Translations under genes and position numbers: made by a program
Notes under the pieces: model-generated
The model's database searches: none
Seen by the model: the letters and a program-made list of their open reading frames with translations, nothing else
What the model was told of the DNA's origin: nothing
Shown here: in pieces, positions 36,179 to 49,054 of the stretch
Numbering within the stretch: the first letter of the stretch is position 1
Layout: every line of letters starts with the position of its first letter
DNA from: Fragilariopsis cylindrus CCMP1102
Lineage: Eukaryota > Bacillariophyta > Bacillariophyceae > Bacillariales > Bacillariaceae
Assembly (NCBI GenBank): GCA_900095095.1
Contig: FMBT01000447.1
Coordinates: forward strand, 27,501 to 91,500
Direction of reading: 5' to 3'
DNA: 64,000 nt

Positions 36179-38258
36179 TTAATTAACTTTTCCTAAATAT
36201 TCTATTATCGATTCTTCATACTGTTGCTTTTGCTTCTTTTTTTTAGCTATTCTAAGCCATCCATGCCATCTTACTCCCGATACCAGCAAGACAAACACCT
36301 GCAATACATATAATAGAACATAATGTACGTTCAAACATTTGCATCTTTGTATACTTTGTTGGGATTTTTCAACTTCATTTTGTATTGCTATACGGAACAT
36401 AATTGTTGGAAAAATAAATATCAATGATGTACCCAACAACGCACCAGACATACTAGCAACAAATGTTAAATCTGTTATATGTGTTGCTAATAATGTTATA
36501 AACTCATAATAATATGTTAGTTTATTATTTGAATGCTTCTGTTGATTTGTTACTGCCATTGTTGGGTTTTTTCTTGTTGTTGTTTGTTCTTTTTTTGTGA
36601 CGAAGAAAATATTTGAGGAATTATACTTTTCATTTGATTTATTAGATCAATTGTACCTGATTTTAATCCAACAAATAATAAAGGGTATGAAAAAATTAAA
36701 GATAGACCGACACAAAATCTAGAAATCGAAATCAAAATATCATTTGTACTGTAGTTATTTAATATCATTGCAGAAGTTGATAGACCAAAAGTTGAGTATC
36801 CCAATGCAGAAACAATACCATAGAATAGAATTGATACCATAAAGGATGTTGTAACGACACCAATATGAAATCGTTGTTGTTTGCTGCTTGATGTTTTTGT
36901 CGTTGTCCCTGTCTTTGATGGCGTGATATTACTACTTGTATCAACTTCTTTCAATTCATTATAAAATTTCGGCGCATTGAAATGTGCTATATACGCAGTC
37001 GATAATATTGATATTAATATCAATGATTTTGGATTGAAAAGAAATTGGAATGGCGACGAGGATGTTGCGCTCGCTGCTGCTGACGTTGCGGCTGTAGCAA
37101 AGGATGGTAATGACTTATTGCTGCCTATTCCTACTCCTGATAAATCTTTTAAGAATTTACCATGAGGTAATTTATATGATCCATCAAAGTAACGTACCCC
37201 AATAACAATTCCGGTATACACCATACCAATTATACCAACTAAAGAAAAGGGTGCCAATGATGATAAATTATTGATTAAACATAATGGAAACAATATTAGT
37301 ACAGTTAATACTAATAATACATTCGAACGAGTTGCATATTTTATAGCAGTTGCTGCTAGTACACCTCCTCCACCTTGAGTAATAGCACTACCACCACCAC
37401 CACCTAATACAGATAGTAATAATTCACGGAATGTGTCAGCTAATACCATTGAGTATGTTAGATTCCCGGCCAAACAATCCTAAAAAATATGCAACAAGTA
37501 AAAGAATTACGTCATTAGTTAGCCAGATTGTAGCATATAGAATACCACACAGTTGTCTTACACCAACTTCTATTGAAGTTACTATCTTTAACATACCAAT
37601 GTTGATGCTAATGCAACCATGAATGCACCGATTGATCCTAATAAGGAACTACCACCACTTCTTCTATTGCCTTTACTGTTACTGTGATGAAGTGCGCACG
37701 ATCTTTCATTGTAGCTGTCCAACAATCAGCATAGGTTGTTGTATTTGTCATGTGACAAACACGTGCAATTAATGAAAATGTATAGGCAGAAATTGTTCCC
37801 ATTACTGCAATTAATAAAAATGATGATGAGAGTAAAATACGATGATTTCTATTTCCGCTACTAGCAGAACTGCTCGCCAGTACAGCAATTCCAGCGGGCA
37901 GTGATAACACACCTGCACCAATAATTGATTTAATTAAATTAAAAATTTCTTCCGGGACTGTGGCTGTACCACCACCATCCCGGGACCCATACCATCATTA
38001 GATGACGAGAATTTATCTTTCGACGTCAATTGTGACGACGACGATGACGGATCGATCGTCCACCGGTATGACGTCCTTTGTGATACTGTCTTTTAAGTTT
38101 TGTTTGTGTTTGTATTTTTTTTGATGATGACGATCGTCGTGTCAGAGACAAAGCGTTGACTGATGAAGTAGTGCACTCAATACTTGTACTTGTACGAGTA
38201 ATATGGGCAGCAGTAATACCAGAAAATATGGTCGGTTGTGCTGTTGTTGGTACCTCAT
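36179..38258 (-). CDS. SLC38/AAAP-type amino acid transporter (frame-broken)
   Basis: Two exons are separated by an intron 37596-37480 (GTATGT ... TTTTAG). The conserved start reads ATVPEEIFNLIKSIIGAG, then VLSLPAGIAVLA, the hallmark first helix of this family. Further helices follow: SSSFLLIAVMGTISAYTFSLIARV, LLGSIGAFMVALAST, LDCLAGNLTYSMVLADTFRELL, VLLVLTVLILFPLCLINNLS, FHIGVVTTSFMVSILFYGIVSALGYSTFG, ISISRFCVGLSLIFSYPLLF and SGALLGTSLIFIFPTIMF. One-base losses are inferred near 37975, 37695 and 36580. The true N-terminus is unclear; the ATG at 38258 opens a signal-like hydrophobic stretch but needs a further frame change to connect. Expected role: proton- or sodium-coupled neutral amino acid transport, possibly vacuolar. 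Confidence 0.72.
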
Positions 38259-38890
38259 GTTAACGAATAACGAAAAAACCAAACGACAAACGAACTGATG
38301 ATTGATACTGTGCAGCAGCCGATTGCCTTATCCTTGATTCTGTATCTTTATCTAACACAAACTCTCTCTCTCTTGAAATAACGATCAGAAGAACTGCTAC
38401 CGGTATTTTGTTTTGATTGCACATTTGTGGTTTTAAAAAGTGATGGCCGATCGACAAAGTACCGATATTTTGTTTTGATGTTTAAATTGTTTGATGTTTG
38501 ATGAGATTTTGTTGAGTTTAAAATTGATGGCCGAATGCCGATGACGTGTGAGTCTTGTATCTAGTCACGAATGTTTTCGCGCATATAAACGGAAGAGGTC
38601 CAGACTATATACTTGTGCAAATTTTCTTCACACTTATTAACTTACCCGAAAGAAAAAATCGGCATCGCAACTTCAATATTTTTTGCTTTTCACGCTTTCA
38701 GCCATCTTCACATCTCTTCATCACAATACAGTACCCTTAGTGTACCGGCTTGTCCTTTTTACACAACAGAGCGACCTATCAGAAACAACAGCGACAACGA
38801 ACACAAAACGACTACAAGTGCTAGCTAATAGCAATTGTAGCACAACACAAACCGACGACGACAACAACAACTCGTGATAGGCTGAGCAGA
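38259..38890. other. Intergenic, divergent 5' region
   Basis: This is the shared upstream region of the amino acid transporter (-) and the rhodanese gene (+). Short plus-strand frames overlap here (38555-38877) without any motif; I do not call them. Confidence 0.5.
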
Positions 38891-40945
38891 ATGGCGAAAA
38901 CAACAACAATAGCAGCAGCAGCAGCAGCAGCGGAACAAAACAAAAACAAAATCATGTCGTAGTATTACCCGATCAGAGTGTTTCTGCTGCTGGTCAATCT
39001 CTTCTACTTGACAATGATAGTAGTATAGATAATAATAAAGGCGATGGTGCAAGTATCGTATTATTTTATCAATACAAGGAACCGGTATGGACATCTCGTG
39101 AATTTCCAAAAGCATTAAAGTTGTTTTTAAGTATCGGAAGAAAATATGAAATAACGGGCCGCGGACGGATTGCACCAGAGGGTGTGAACTGTACGTTAAC
39201 TGCACCAACATCGAAGTTAATACGTTTATTTTGTCAATCTCTTCGTGATGATTGGAATATTGGTTCCTTAGATGGAAAGAACGATAGTAACGATACTACA
39301 AAATTATTATTTCATGATACAGATTTTAAAATAACAGATGGATTACCACAGTCTCAAAAATTTAAAAGTCTATCCGTACGAAAAGTAGAGGAACTTGTTG
39401 CCTATGGATTAGAGGGTGCAAAGGCACCATCCATCACAAAATTTGGTGGTACACATTTAACGGCTGTGGATTATCATGAGGCCTTACGTGATCCACAAAC
39501 AGTGGTGATTGATGTACGGAACAACTATGAGACACAAATTGGTACGATCCAACCACCACCGGGTGGTGCGACATTATTAGATCCCAAGTTGCGCAATTCA
39601 CGGGAATGGCCAAAGTGGTTAGCCTCTAAAGAAACACAACAACAATTAAATGGTAAAAAAATATTGACGTTTTGTACCGGGGGGATCCGATGCGAACGTG
39701 CTACAGCATTAATTAATCAAATGTCCACAGTCTCCTCTGCAGCAACAACAACAACAACGACATCAAAATCAAAATCGAATGAAAAGAGTTCGATCGACTC
39801 ATCTTCAACATCATCAACTGCAACACCATTCCAACCAAATGGTGTGTATCATATGAGAGGTGGTATTGAACGCTACTTGAAAACATATCCACAGGGTGGA
39901 TATTGGTCTGGTAAAAATTATCTGTTCGATAAGAGGATGGAACAAGTACCAGAATTTAAAGATTCGATCCAAATAGAAAAGGAAGTGACATCAAAGTTAC
40001 AAGCGAAGTGTTGTGTTTGTAGAAAACCATGGACATCCTATAGAAATCAATATAAATGTCATCAGATCCAATGTGGTGTTCCTGTATTAGTTTGTGATGT
40101 CTGTCATAATAACAGCAAGAGTGAGAATCAAAAAAAGCAATTAAAATGTGAATTATGTCGAGAAGGGTATCGTGCACCACAAGGTAATCCTGATTTAATT
40201 GCGTTGAGAAATAAAGCAGAAAAAATACAACAGGCATCATTTTTATTAGCTGGTGTTGATAATAATAATAATAGTAAGGCTGCTGTTGTCCCACTCGGTG
40301 AGAAGCAGGATGCGGCGTCATCGCTGTTGTCGCAACAACACAACACAACAACAATTGTATCCGGCACGAAAATTAATATCAGATCGTTTATTTATATCAA
40401 GATTACCATTAAATGTAACAAAAAGTCAAATAGAAAAATGGTTACAAATACCAATAAGACAATACCATTGGTTGTCCGATGTGAATACTGGTGCATTTTA
40501 TGGTTCATGTATTGTTCGTGTGGATGTTTTTTCAAAATTAATGTTAACGATAAATAAAAATAAAAGTAAAAATATCAAGAAATATTCAAATAATAACAAT
40601 AATAATAACAGTCCGAACAAAGTGAATGAAAATGAATCAAATGGGACTATTCGAGAATTATTAGGATTATTTCCACAAGTAGTGCAAGTACAGTCACTGC
40701 GGGTACTCAAACTACTACACAGAAAAAGAAAAGAAAACGCCATCATCAACAACAACCTAAAATATTTCGTGTTACAGCAAAACAAAAGAGGATATAATGA
40801 TAATAAAGATGATGTTGGTGATGTATGGCCACCATTAAATCATTGTCAAACAGAATATCCACCACTTGGCGGGGTGTACTTTTTCCCAGTAAAAATCTAC
40901 GAAATCGAATCAATAAGTATTCTACCGCTCCTATACCTAAACTAA
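38891..40945 (+). CDS. TrhO/UPF0176-type rhodanese protein with RRM-like C-terminal segment (frame-broken)
   Basis: The ATG at 38891 reaches the main frame after one base loss in the A-rich stretch 38930-38955. The N-terminal domain reads VLFYQYKEPV, GRGRIAPEGVNCTL, LFHDTDFKITDGLPQ, KFKSLSVRKVEELV. The rhodanese domain follows: VVIDVRNNYETQIG, then the active-site loop FCTGGIRCERA with catalytic Cys, and YHMRGGIERYLKTYP. A Cys cluster (CCVCRKPW ... CDVCHNN ... CELCREGY) comes next, the standard TrhO/TSTD2 tail. Bacterial TrhO hydroxylates wobble uridine in tRNA; that role here is inferred. After a frame change near 40330-40360 the sequence continues as SDRLFISRLPLNVTKSQIEKWL and GAFYGSCIVRV, which look like the RNP2 and RNP1 strands of an RRM. 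The C-terminus has further frame uncertainty. Confidence 0.75.
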
Positions 40946-41990
40946 GAAACACGTGCTGATAGGAATAAAGTACTGTAGTATTAAAATAGTGGTAAGTTGG
41001 CAAATTCTAGAAATTTAAGATAACATTTTACTTCAAACTATTGACAAGATCTCTATCTAATAGCATATGTGGCATTATTGAGCAATTAGTAGTTGGTACA
41101 TGCTAAATGTATCAAAACATCTACCTCTCCGCCTACTGTCAGAAGGCTAGTTGTGGTACCACCACCAGTTGTTCTCACACCTGAGCTAGTCCAAGTAGTA
41201 GTAAATTGCAGTCAACACAATAATGTGCAGCATACACAATAGACATACCAGAATGGAATACACTTACCCAGCAAAGGTTATCACATGTTAAGCCTGGGGA
41301 TAGTTACAAGTTATAGACATTTGTCTAGGTAATTTCTCCCATCATGCTACAAATCTGCCTTCATACCCTACTCTGGGTGTAATCTACATTTCAACAAACT
41401 GTTGTTGTTGTGTTTGAACCAATACAGTTGGACTGACAACAATAGAAACAATAACTTCATCAGTGTAGCAGTAGAAGTAACTACAACAGTAACAACAGCA
41501 GTAGCACCAATAGTAGCACCAATAGTAGCATCAACAGTAGCAACAACAGTAGCGACAACAGTATAGCAACAGTACCAACAGCAGTTGGCAGTAACAGCAG
41601 TGTAGCAGCAGCAGATAGTGTTGACCACTCCCAAAAAACAATCCTTTCTTGCTGGAGATTAAATTAAGGGTGGTAACCAAAATAGGTTATAAACATATTA
41701 TAAATGAAGGCACCTTCCTACAAGGCTAGAGTAGGTAGGTTTTCTACGTAGGATAGAGTAGGTAGGTTTCCTACGTAGGACCTAGAGGCTTATCTACGTT
41801 TGCTTTTTTCACGGCTCGACGGATTATCAGAATAAAATGCGGTAAGCACACATCAATCTTTCTATCAAATACAATTGAAATAAAAAGTAGGACCAAGAAT
41901 TACACCAAGCCACGAGAGTTCGCGCCTACTGGATAGCACTATATTACAGGTACAAGTTCTATACTTCTCTACAGCTAGAATAAACAGAGC
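40946..41990. other. Repeat-bearing intergenic region
   Basis: No gene is seen. From about 41100 the sequence resembles degraded mobile DNA: CAGTAG/CAACAG triplets at 41460-41620 and a 27-bp tandem duplication at 41727-41780. The triplet-rich style is like that around the transposase remnant near 10.3 kb, but no extended match was found by eye. Confidence 0.5.
41727..41780 (+). repeat. 27-bp tandem duplication containing the palindrome CTACGTAG
   Basis: Units 41727-41753 and 41754-41780 differ at a single T/C. Each contains GTAGGTAGGTTT and CTACGTAG. Confidence 0.9.
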
Positions 41991-44900
41991 ATGATTGGTG
42001 GTGATCGGAAAATCAAAGGCGGTGGGCGTGCTGTTATGAGCCGAGAAAGTCAAGAGGCATTGATTGGTTTGTTAATGCGACTGTCCGAGGAAGACGACAA
42101 CAGTAACAGCAACAGCAACAGTCAACAGCAGTAATTCGAAAGCATTCACTGAATCGCTATCAAACATGATGGAAACATCAAGAGAAGAAGTTTCTTCGAC
42201 GATTGGTTCGAGACTACGAAAAAAAGAAACTGAAGGAAGAAATTCAATACTAATCATAGTAATGATAATAATAACAAAGGACGATCAACTAGTCCGGTAC
42301 CGACTACAAATACTACTTCGTCTACTTTTAATATTGGTTCAAGGAAGAAGAAAAGTGATAGCGGGAACATCACCAGCATCAGCATAGTAGTAGTGGTAGT
42401 GGCAATGAAAAAGTTCGAATCGAACTCGTGAAGCTATTTTCAAGGACGAGAAAAAAAAGAGTAGCCACAAGAAAAAGAAATCGGATGATAAAAAGAGTAG
42501 TAGCAAGAAAAAGAAAAAGGACAACGACGAAGAATCATCATTATCATTATTACTAGATTTTAAAGAGGGTACGAAAAAAGTTATTGTAGTACCGAAATCC
42601 ACAACGTCAACAATTTATGAAACTGGCACAATCGAAACTTCGAATGAAAAGAAACCAGTCAGGGTATTTTTAAAAATAAGATCTCCTCAAGAACAACACC
42701 AACGATTCTTGACTTAAATGATGATGATGTAGTAGTAGGTAGTACTTGTGATGATTTATCTGGAATCGATGATGGAACTGTTATATATATACATCCACCG
42801 TGAAACCAACCATCGGTGCTACTAATACTACTACTACTACAAGTGATGATGGGGATGATAATGACAATGACAACGTGAATTGCGATACGGAGGATGATAA
42901 TGATAATGACAATGACAAGGTCGTTGTAGATCCTTTAGAACTAGTGAAAAGAGCCTATGAACGACAGAACAACATCAACGAGGTCAGAAACAACAACGAC
43001 GACAACAGCAGCAACAGCAGCACAACAAAATCAAAAACAAATTCCCATAACAACGCAAATAATAGTGGATGAAGAAAAGAAAAGGAAAATTCGATTATAC
43101 GATCAGGATTACCTGCTGCGTCCTACAAAGATAAAATCATTGATGCCGTTACCACCAATCGTGTGGTAGTGTTATGTGGTGCTACTGGGTGTGGTAAATC
43201 GACTCAAGTTCCTCAATTCTTATTAGAAAATATCAAGAAGAAGAAAAAGAAAAAAACGAAGAAAAACGTAACGAAAATGAAATAGGAATAGCACAATCAG
43301 AATCAGAGTCAGAGTCAGTATCATCACGACGCATCAACAGTCGTTGTTGTCGTCGTCCTATATAGTGGTGACACAACCAAGAAAAGTGGCAGCAATATCT
43401 TTAGCAAATCGTGTTCGGAGGAAAGAGGTTGTCCATTACCTGGAAAGTTCATCCGAAATTGGATATATGGTACGATCCGATCGACGTGTCGAGGAACGAT
43501 CCTGTCGTATCATTTATCTGACCGTCGGTATTCTGTTACGAATGTTAGTACAACCATCCTCACCACCACCACCACCACCACTACAAGATAATGAAAATAA
43601 TAATGACGATGATAATAATAGTAGTCTGCCGCCTCCTTTATCGATTGATACCATCTCTCATTTGATCATTGATGAAGTACATGAACGTGATGTGAATACT
43701 GATTTTACATTACGTTATTGAAAGGATTAATGGGAACGCCACGATTATCACATCTTCGTTTAATTCTCATGTCGGCAACAGCGTCCTCGGAGCTTTTTGT
43801 TCGATATTTTACTACTACCACCACTTCAAGTAGTAGAGATAAGAGTCGTTCTCATCCTTCTCCTGATGGTAATGCTACTGCTATTGCTACTACTACTACT
43901 ACTACTACCACTCCTGTCGTATTGGAAATACCTGGTCGGACATTCCCCGTAGATATTAAATGGTTGCCTGATTGTGAAATGTTTTCAGAGCATCAATATG
44001 GCGTCCCATAACATAATAACAATAACAATAACATAACAGCGGCGGTGACGGTGGCGGGAACAATAAAGAGAACGATGATATAGGTGGACCTACATTGTCA
44101 CCACGATCAACAGATAAGATCGATGATAGGTTTATTCGCTCATTAATTGCAAAAATTGTACTGCAGCAACAATCTGAGGGTCAATTACACGTGCAGCATG
44201 ATAATAATCCTCAATACCGGAATATGACCCGGAATACGGGTGCCATTCTAGTTTTTTTGCCGGGAAGGGGAGAAATTGAATCGTTAGCAAGTTGCTTGTA
44301 TGGAGATGAAACTATTGTAGGAGATCGTAATCTTTGTACTGTATTGAAACTCCATTCAGCTGTTCCTAAAAGTGAACAAGACCGCGTTTTCAAACCGGCC
44401 GTACAGGGTACTGTTAAGATCGTCCTTGCTACCAATATAGCAGAAACAAGTGTAACAATTCCGGATGTTTCTCATGTTATTGATACGTGCCGTGTAAAAG
44501 AAAGTCGATATAATGCATCTACACGAATTAAAGAACTTGTTACTGTATGGACCAGTCGTGCAAGTTTGAAACAACGATCGGGTCGTGCGGGGCGTACATC
44601 CGCTGGTGTTTGTTGGAGATTATGTACAGAAGATTTTTGTGAACAAAATATGCTCGATCAAACAACTCCAGAAATGCTCAGGACTCCGTTAGATGAATTG
44701 ATATTACAAATTTGTTTACTGTACGAACAACGACGGGATGAATTCTACAGGAAGAAAAAGGAAGCAGTGGGCGGTAGTGGTAAAAATGGCGGCGGAGCAG
44801 GTTCTTCTTTCGCCACGGGTGCAAAACCAATCAAATTCCTGTCTATGACTCCCGCTCCTCCACCCAAAAAAATCTTTTGCAAGCGTGTCGACATTTGCTC

Positions 44901-46180
44901 GAAGTCGACGCATTGACAGTCGTCGATACCGGTAGTGGAAGTGTAGGCGATAATGATACCGATGAAGAAGAATTGACGTGGTCGTACCGGTTAACACCGT
45001 TAGGTTATCACCTTTCAAGATTACCTATGGACGCGAAGGTAGGAAAAGTACTAATCGTTGGATGTATCTTGGGTTGTCTAGACGGTGCCTTGACGGTAGC
45101 GGCAGCTCTATCCTGTACAAAATCGTGCTTCCTTGCTGGTTTTGGTCGACAAGTTAATCCAGCCGCTATCCAGGCAAGAGATTCGTTAATCGAGAATGGG
45201 TTTGGTGGTAAGGATTGGATGGGAGGTACTGTCAAGGGAGATCTAATAGCAGTAATTGCAGCGTACCGTGCATGGAGGAAACAGAAGTCCGATGGACAAA
45301 AGTGGAAGTTCTGTAATGCTCACGCATTGGACAACAACACACTAAAAGATATGAACCAACTTTTTAACCAATTCACGGACTTAATTATCGATGCTGGATT
45401 TGCTACAAGACCAGCAAGAATCATAGACGGGGGACGGCATAATACGGGATCCCTATTAGAAATGGAAGACTGCAATCACGCTAGCGAGGATGCATTGCTT
45501 ACCAGTTGTTGTCTAGTGGCTGGATTATATCCTAACATCTGCTCTTTGACTCGTCCACGGAAGGGTGGGCCTAAAGGTGGTCGCCTACTTTCATCTGACG
45601 GTGATGAATGTCGCCCTCAGTCAAATTCGTTTCAGCGAGAAAGAGTGAAACAAGCTGCAGAAACAGGTGCGAAAAGCTTTCAATTTGTCGGCATTTTTTC
45701 TTCTTTTTTCCATTGCATATTGATGAATTTAACCGATGTTTTCTCTTTCTCTCTCTCTCTCTCTTCCTCGTTCAAATAGGCAAGGATGCATATGCAGTTT
45801 ATCATGCGAAACATAGGAGTATCGGTACTGTGGGAACATCGTCATCAGGTCCCCAAAGACCTCCGCAGGTATTTCTGACCGAATTGAATTTTATTTCTCG
45901 ATTTGCGCTCCTCTTATTTGGAGGAGAATTGGAAATCGTGAAAAATGCTCTTATTGTTGATGGTTGGCTGAAATTTAAGGTTGGCGATGGAGACACAAAA
46001 AAAGTGGATATTGATAACGCAGTATTGATTTTATCTCTCAGAGAAAGACTGGATAAGATTATCCTCGAACATGTTTTGGAAACATTTGCTAGTCCCGAGG
46101 AAAAATTCAAGATGTCGGAGCGCCATAAGAGCGTCATCGAAGTTGTTAGGAAACTGCTGTCCGAAGAGGGAAGAAAGTAA
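41991..46180 (+). CDS. DExH-box RNA helicase, DHX29/DHX36/DHX57 type (frame-broken N-terminal half)
   Basis: A basic, low-complexity N-terminus (Lys/Ser/Asp runs, 41991-43080, broken several times) leads into SGLPAASYKDKIIDAV. Helicase motifs follow in order: motif I GATGCGKSTQVPQF, Ia TQPRKVAAISLANRV, motif II DEVHER, motif III MSATASS, GAILVFLPGRGEIE, motif V LATNIAETSVTI and motif VI QRSGRAGR. The HA2/winged-helix region (LTPLGYHLSRLPMDAKVGK) and an OB-fold-like C-terminus (RFALLLFGGELEI) come after. One intron near the end (45667-45779, with a CT-rich tract and AATAG acceptor) joins G|GC AAG. One-base losses are inferred near 43105, 43715 and 44870. The enzyme would unwind structured RNA or RNA-protein complexes using ATP; the exact subfamily is not certain. 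Confidence 0.82.
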
Positions 46181-46463
46181 TAGTACAAGGTCTAGTTCTT
46201 TGATTGTTTTGAAAGCGTAACTGATTTCGGATGTGAGGATAACAAGAATGATGAGTGATATAAATATCGTGTACAAGCTATTTTGTGAATGAAAATAATA
46301 TGTTAGATTGTATTTATTGATCGTCCCTCGTTGATTAGGAAACATGAATCTCTACTTGTATATTTCTATGAAAATACAATAAATAGTTTGAATGCATCTA
46401 ATTTTGGACACAGTTTTAAAGTTGAACTATATTATTGGTACCATTTTAATTTTTATTATGATT

Positions 46464-47850
46464 CTAAATTATGGAACAATATCTATCATTCCTTTTCGTT
46501 TTCCTCAAAAATATCGCTACTGTTTTCCTCAAGAATACAAGTATTGTTGCTTTTCTCAGGAAAATTGTGACGTTGAGGACTGTTACAACGTTAACATCGT
46601 CATTTTTCGCTGACATCCTTGCTGTCCAAGTGCCCTCGAAGCTTTTCGCATACATATCATCATCGTAGATAACACCATGGAATTTCTGCAAGTCACATTC
46701 GAATTTGTTGTTATTTGCAAATAGACACCGTTCAAAGTCCGCTCCAAATTCGATATCCTCATATTTATAACTTTGTACCGATTGGAATGTACCCGAAAGC
46801 TGTGGATCAGTCGCTTCAACAACCACAACAATCTCACTCAACTTTCGTTCGATGTGTCTTTGAACCTCCTCAAGTGTGATTGGTGATGTGTCAGGTAATT
46901 GAAATCCCAAATGAGACGATTCTTTCGGATAATCATCTTTCTCCTCTACGATACGTGCGTACCTGATGTGTTTCGCCAACCTCGCATACGTTCCGTATGC
47001 CTCTCCACAAACGGGACAAACAATCTCTTCCCGACCGGCAGTTGCAGAATCAATACTTCGTAATGTCAATCCATGATTGCCTTCTGTTAGTGGCATCGAA
47101 CCGGGTGACAATGCGCTATGATGGTCGATGTGATGAACGACAGTAGTCGGGGCGGATGGGTAAAGTACCCCTCCAAGTTCGTCATTTGGTTCGAGCAGTC
47201 TTAGTGGATGGAATTTCATTTTATGATCGACTAGATACATCCGAACATGACATTCGACCAACGGAAATGACGAGTCTATATCGTAACATCGTACGTTGGC
47301 ACATACTCTACCATCGACGACGTTGATACATAATTTATTCGAGAATATTAATTGAATCGACCGATTCTCACTTTTTGATAGCAACGCAAAAAAAAAAAGC
47401 AGCCAAAAAAGCATTGTACAACATGCTCCAGATCATTTGCAGTGTTATTGCAGTTTGTATTCCATAACAATTTTCGTTGAAAAATCCTCTAGTACTTCCA
47501 GGTAAGTCGTATCCTACCGTTGTGAATGTCTCTAAAGAAAAGGCATAAGCCGCACCAATTTCCATGGGAATACCAGGTTTTCCAAGACCACAATTTTGAT
47601 CTACATTCGCAACGCTACCGTCAATACTAACATAAATAGCAGCCCATATCCAAATTGAAATGTACCAAGCCATAAGACAAAATGGAACAGAAGCCCAAAA
47701 AGGATAACGAAGTAGGATATGGAACCAATCCTTGAAAAGAAGCGTCCCAAGAACTTTGGTATTTTTATTAAAGATCCCAACACGAGTCGATGATTGATTG
47801 TAGGGATAATCACGAGTAATCAATCGAGGTAAGTGAACCTGTGACATCAT
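46464..47850 (-). CDS. Kir-type inward-rectifier potassium channel with atypical filter and cytosolic insertion
   Basis: The ATG at 47850 starts MMSQVHLPRL. A Kir slide helix (FKDWFHILLRYPFW) and outer helix follow. Pore residues 98-115 read IGAAYAFSLETFTTVGYD, and the inner helix ends FALLSKSENRSIQLIFS. The cytosolic beta domain has NKLCINVVDGRVCANVR, HHIDHHSALSP, EATDPQLSGTFQSVQSYKYEDIEFGADFE. The selectivity filter is TVGYD, where T-I/V-G-Y-G is normal. Between HHIDHHSALSP and the next strand an extra ~60 residues contain CPVCGEAYGTYARLAKH, like the first half of a C2H2 finger. The frame changes inside an 11-A/T run (47388-47398). The C-terminus carries three FLRK(A/T) repeats. It would conduct potassium across the plasma membrane if the filter allows it. 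Confidence 0.75.
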
Positions 47851-49054
47851 TCTCCAATCCTCCTATTCACACTTATTGGACGATTATTTTGCCTACTAGC
47901 GATCATCGAGTCATCCATTTCCACCATTTTTTCAGAATCGTCAAACGAAATTTTACCTCTACCAACCGAGTTGCCGCGATCACTGATGATATCAAATTGT
48001 TCACACGTTTATTTTTTGGCTGCGAAAAAGTAAACTCGCTAGATTCGAGCTCTACGTCCGTGCCGTTTGAGTCACGGCCACATATTGGTGTGGTCATCTT
48101 TAGTATTGATTCTATATTCTTCCTTGAATATTTAGATGTTTTATAATGCAAAAGCGTACAATAGCGCTATTTGGCTTGGTTTATTCAGTCGATCTTCCCC
48201 TATCTCGCTGTTCCCGAGCTTATGATGCAAAAGCCAAGAGTGACAATGGTAGCAAGAAGTATGATGTAATGGTGTCTGTAGCCTGACATGAGATGCACAA
48301 CAGGTGTTGTCATCAAATTTAATGGTGTTGTAATCAAATAATTGAGTGTTTGCTTGTGTTCTTGTTCTCGTTGTGTACTAGTATTGATTAATCCTTTTGT
48401 AAACATCTTTTTAAAAGAAATCTTACATAACGGTATTATTTATTCGCCAAAGTAACATCACGTAACTGCTACCTTATTCTTTAATGATACAGTAGATTTT
48501 GTTCTTAGCTCTTTGGGCCTAATATACTTCCTCTTCAGCGGTATAGTCGCGCATGTACAAAATTGGTGTGATTCTTCGATTGATTCATTGATTCATTCAT
48601 TCGAACATGACACACAGTAGTGTTTTAAAAATTCGATGGTTCAAGCAAATTTTGTTCTTGTGTTTTCTAAAACAAAACAGCCTGTCTTTTATGGAATCAA
48701 CCCATGCAATTCCACAGGAGATAATAATCATAGTCGAGGAAGACCTACTAGTTCCTATCGTAAGAACCACCATGCAGAGAGGAGACGTTCGACTCACTCG
48801 CTCACTCAAATTTTTCTTGTAGAGCTTTCGGCATGGTATCTTACTTTGTTTTCGGTGTCGCAAGTAAGCACACAAGACAAAACCGTCACTGGGATTAAGG
48901 GCGATGAGGAGAATTAGCATCATCGTGGTAAAACATATGCATACTTCCATTCTCAATCAAACATCTATTAGTAGGAAAGACAAAAGTAAGTGTACATCTT
49001 AAAGGTTTGATAAAATTAAATTGCTTTTATGATAATACTAGCTAATTATATCTG
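47851..49054. other. Intergenic region with weak small frames
   Basis: No gene is firmly supported. A 68-residue minus-strand frame at 48200-48406 ends in a hydrophobic helix, and a 119-residue frame at 48597-48956 starts with a signal-like segment. Neither has a recognised motif. Confidence 0.4.
48597..48956 (-). CDS. Possible small secreted or plastid-targeted protein (weak)
   Basis: A 119-residue frame starts MRMEVCICFTTMMLILLIALNP, a good signal-peptide-like N-terminus, followed by a basic stretch (YLRHRKQSK, KLYKKNLSERVSR) that could act as a transit peptide. The remainder has no family resemblance and may be read-through of an intron after a first exon. It lies upstream of nothing obvious on the same strand, so it could also be chance. 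Confidence 0.22.
   Translation of the reverse strand: MRMEVCICFTTMMLILLIALNPSDGFVLCAYLRHRKQSKIPCRKLYKKNLSERVSRTSPLCMVVLTIGTSRSSSTMIIISCGIAWVDSIKDRLFCFRKHKNKICLNHRIFKTLLCVMFE

Noticed and set aside
48200-48406. 68-residue frame with a C-terminal hydrophobic helix
   Set aside because: There is no family resemblance and no supporting context; kept only as a note in the intergenic entry.
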